NCBI GenBank assembly: GCA_022113835.1
Contig: JAILWY010000001.1
Span: 11,090,501 to 11,154,500 of the forward strand
From: Atopsyche davidsoni
Lineage: Eukaryota; Arthropoda; Insecta; Trichoptera; Hydrobiosidae
Length of the DNA stretch: 64,000 nucleotides
Direction: 5' to 3'
Each line of letters begins with the position of its first letter. The stretch's first letter is position 1. Of the stretch, positions 63,552 to 64,000 are shown piece after piece. A model generated the notes under the pieces. It was not told the origin of the DNA. It did not search any database and was given only the letters and a program-made list of their open reading frames with translations. Both the position numbers and the translations under genes were made by a program.

Positions 63552-64000
63552 ATGGAAATTCATACATCTATGAATGTTTTACTCTTAGTAAGTTATAAAA
63601 TATCTTATATATCCAGAATTAATTAAACTATTGCCTACAACATTACAAAATTTTGATTTACTTATTTTCAATTACAGCTTTTGGCAGCATTTATTCATGT
63701 AATAAAGACGCAAAATGTAAATTGTAATGGAAAATCATTTATTTGCATAGATACAACAAGTTTTCTTGTGTGTGTTGATTTGGGAAATGGGCTAACTCAA
63801 ACCATTGACAATGCTCGACAAATATGTCCACCTAGTACTGTTTGCAGAAACAGCAATCAAGTAGAGTGTGCAGCTCCGTCTATAACGACTACACCAAAAA
63901 CTACGCCAAAAACCACACCAAAAACAACGCCAAAAACTACAAAGAAAACCACACCAAAAACTACTCCGAAAACCACTTCAAGTACTGGTTTATTGTCATC
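63552..64000 (+). CDS. Secreted six-Cys-module protein, partial at the window end
   Basis: Exon 1 is 63552-63587 (MEIHTSMNVLLL), the intron 63588-63677 (90 bp, GTAAGT...TTACAG, phase 0) and exon 2 runs from 63678 past the window end. The joined signal peptide continues LLAAFIHVIKTQ. A second in-frame ATG at 63570 would give a shorter leader. One six-cysteine module (CNGKSFIC, FLVC, CPPSTVC) is followed by a TTPK-type linker that is still open at 64000. By analogy with the gene at 60235, CBM14 domains probably follow beyond the window. Confidence 0.75.

Overview
The window looks like nuclear DNA of an insect. It is AT-rich, its genes carry GT-AG introns, TATA boxes and AATAAA signals, and the proteins are secreted chitin-binding mucins built from type-2 chitin-binding (CBM14, peritrophin) domains and Thr/Pro-rich repeats. 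Lepidoptera is a reasonable guess from the style of the CBM14 domains, but the sequence does not settle the order.

Layout. Positions 1-28168 are gene-poor. They hold AT-rich DNA with scattered GC-rich islands (possible regulatory elements), a perfect 87-bp-arm hairpin, a 10-bp minisatellite lying between long inverted repeats, a fold-back element and a possible decayed coding fragment. Positions 28229-64000 hold eight related genes, all + strand except two: a 1830-aa mucin (28229-34564), a giant mucin of about 4279 aa (36398-49354), a four-gene inverted block (50685-51907 +, 54001-54329 +, 55571-56088 -, 57758-58782 -), a 525-aa protein (60235-62202), and a last gene cut by the window end (63552-64000).

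All eight genes share one plan. A TATA box (weak in the giant mucin) precedes a tiny first exon of 8-13 codons. A phase-0 intron of 80-843 bp interrupts the signal peptide, and one second exon encodes the rest. Reading frames that lack this first exon therefore give wrong starts (29000, 36524) or lose most of the protein (the gene at 60235).

The proteins are assembled from three parts. The first is canonical CBM14 domains (20 in total). The second is a shorter six-cysteine module, C-x(6,7)-C-x(8)-C-x(17,18)-C-P-x(4)-C-x(7)-C, of which there are 11 in seven genes; I cannot assign it to a named family. The third is Thr-rich linkers, from short TTPK repeats to arrays of about 71 x 51 bp and 101 x 105 bp with no frame-breaking indel. 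Every 105-bp unit carries an N-glycosylation sequon. Together the genes look like a locus for a secreted, chitin-associated, heavily glycosylated matrix or gel, such as peritrophic matrix or a gland secretion. The tissue is not shown by the sequence.
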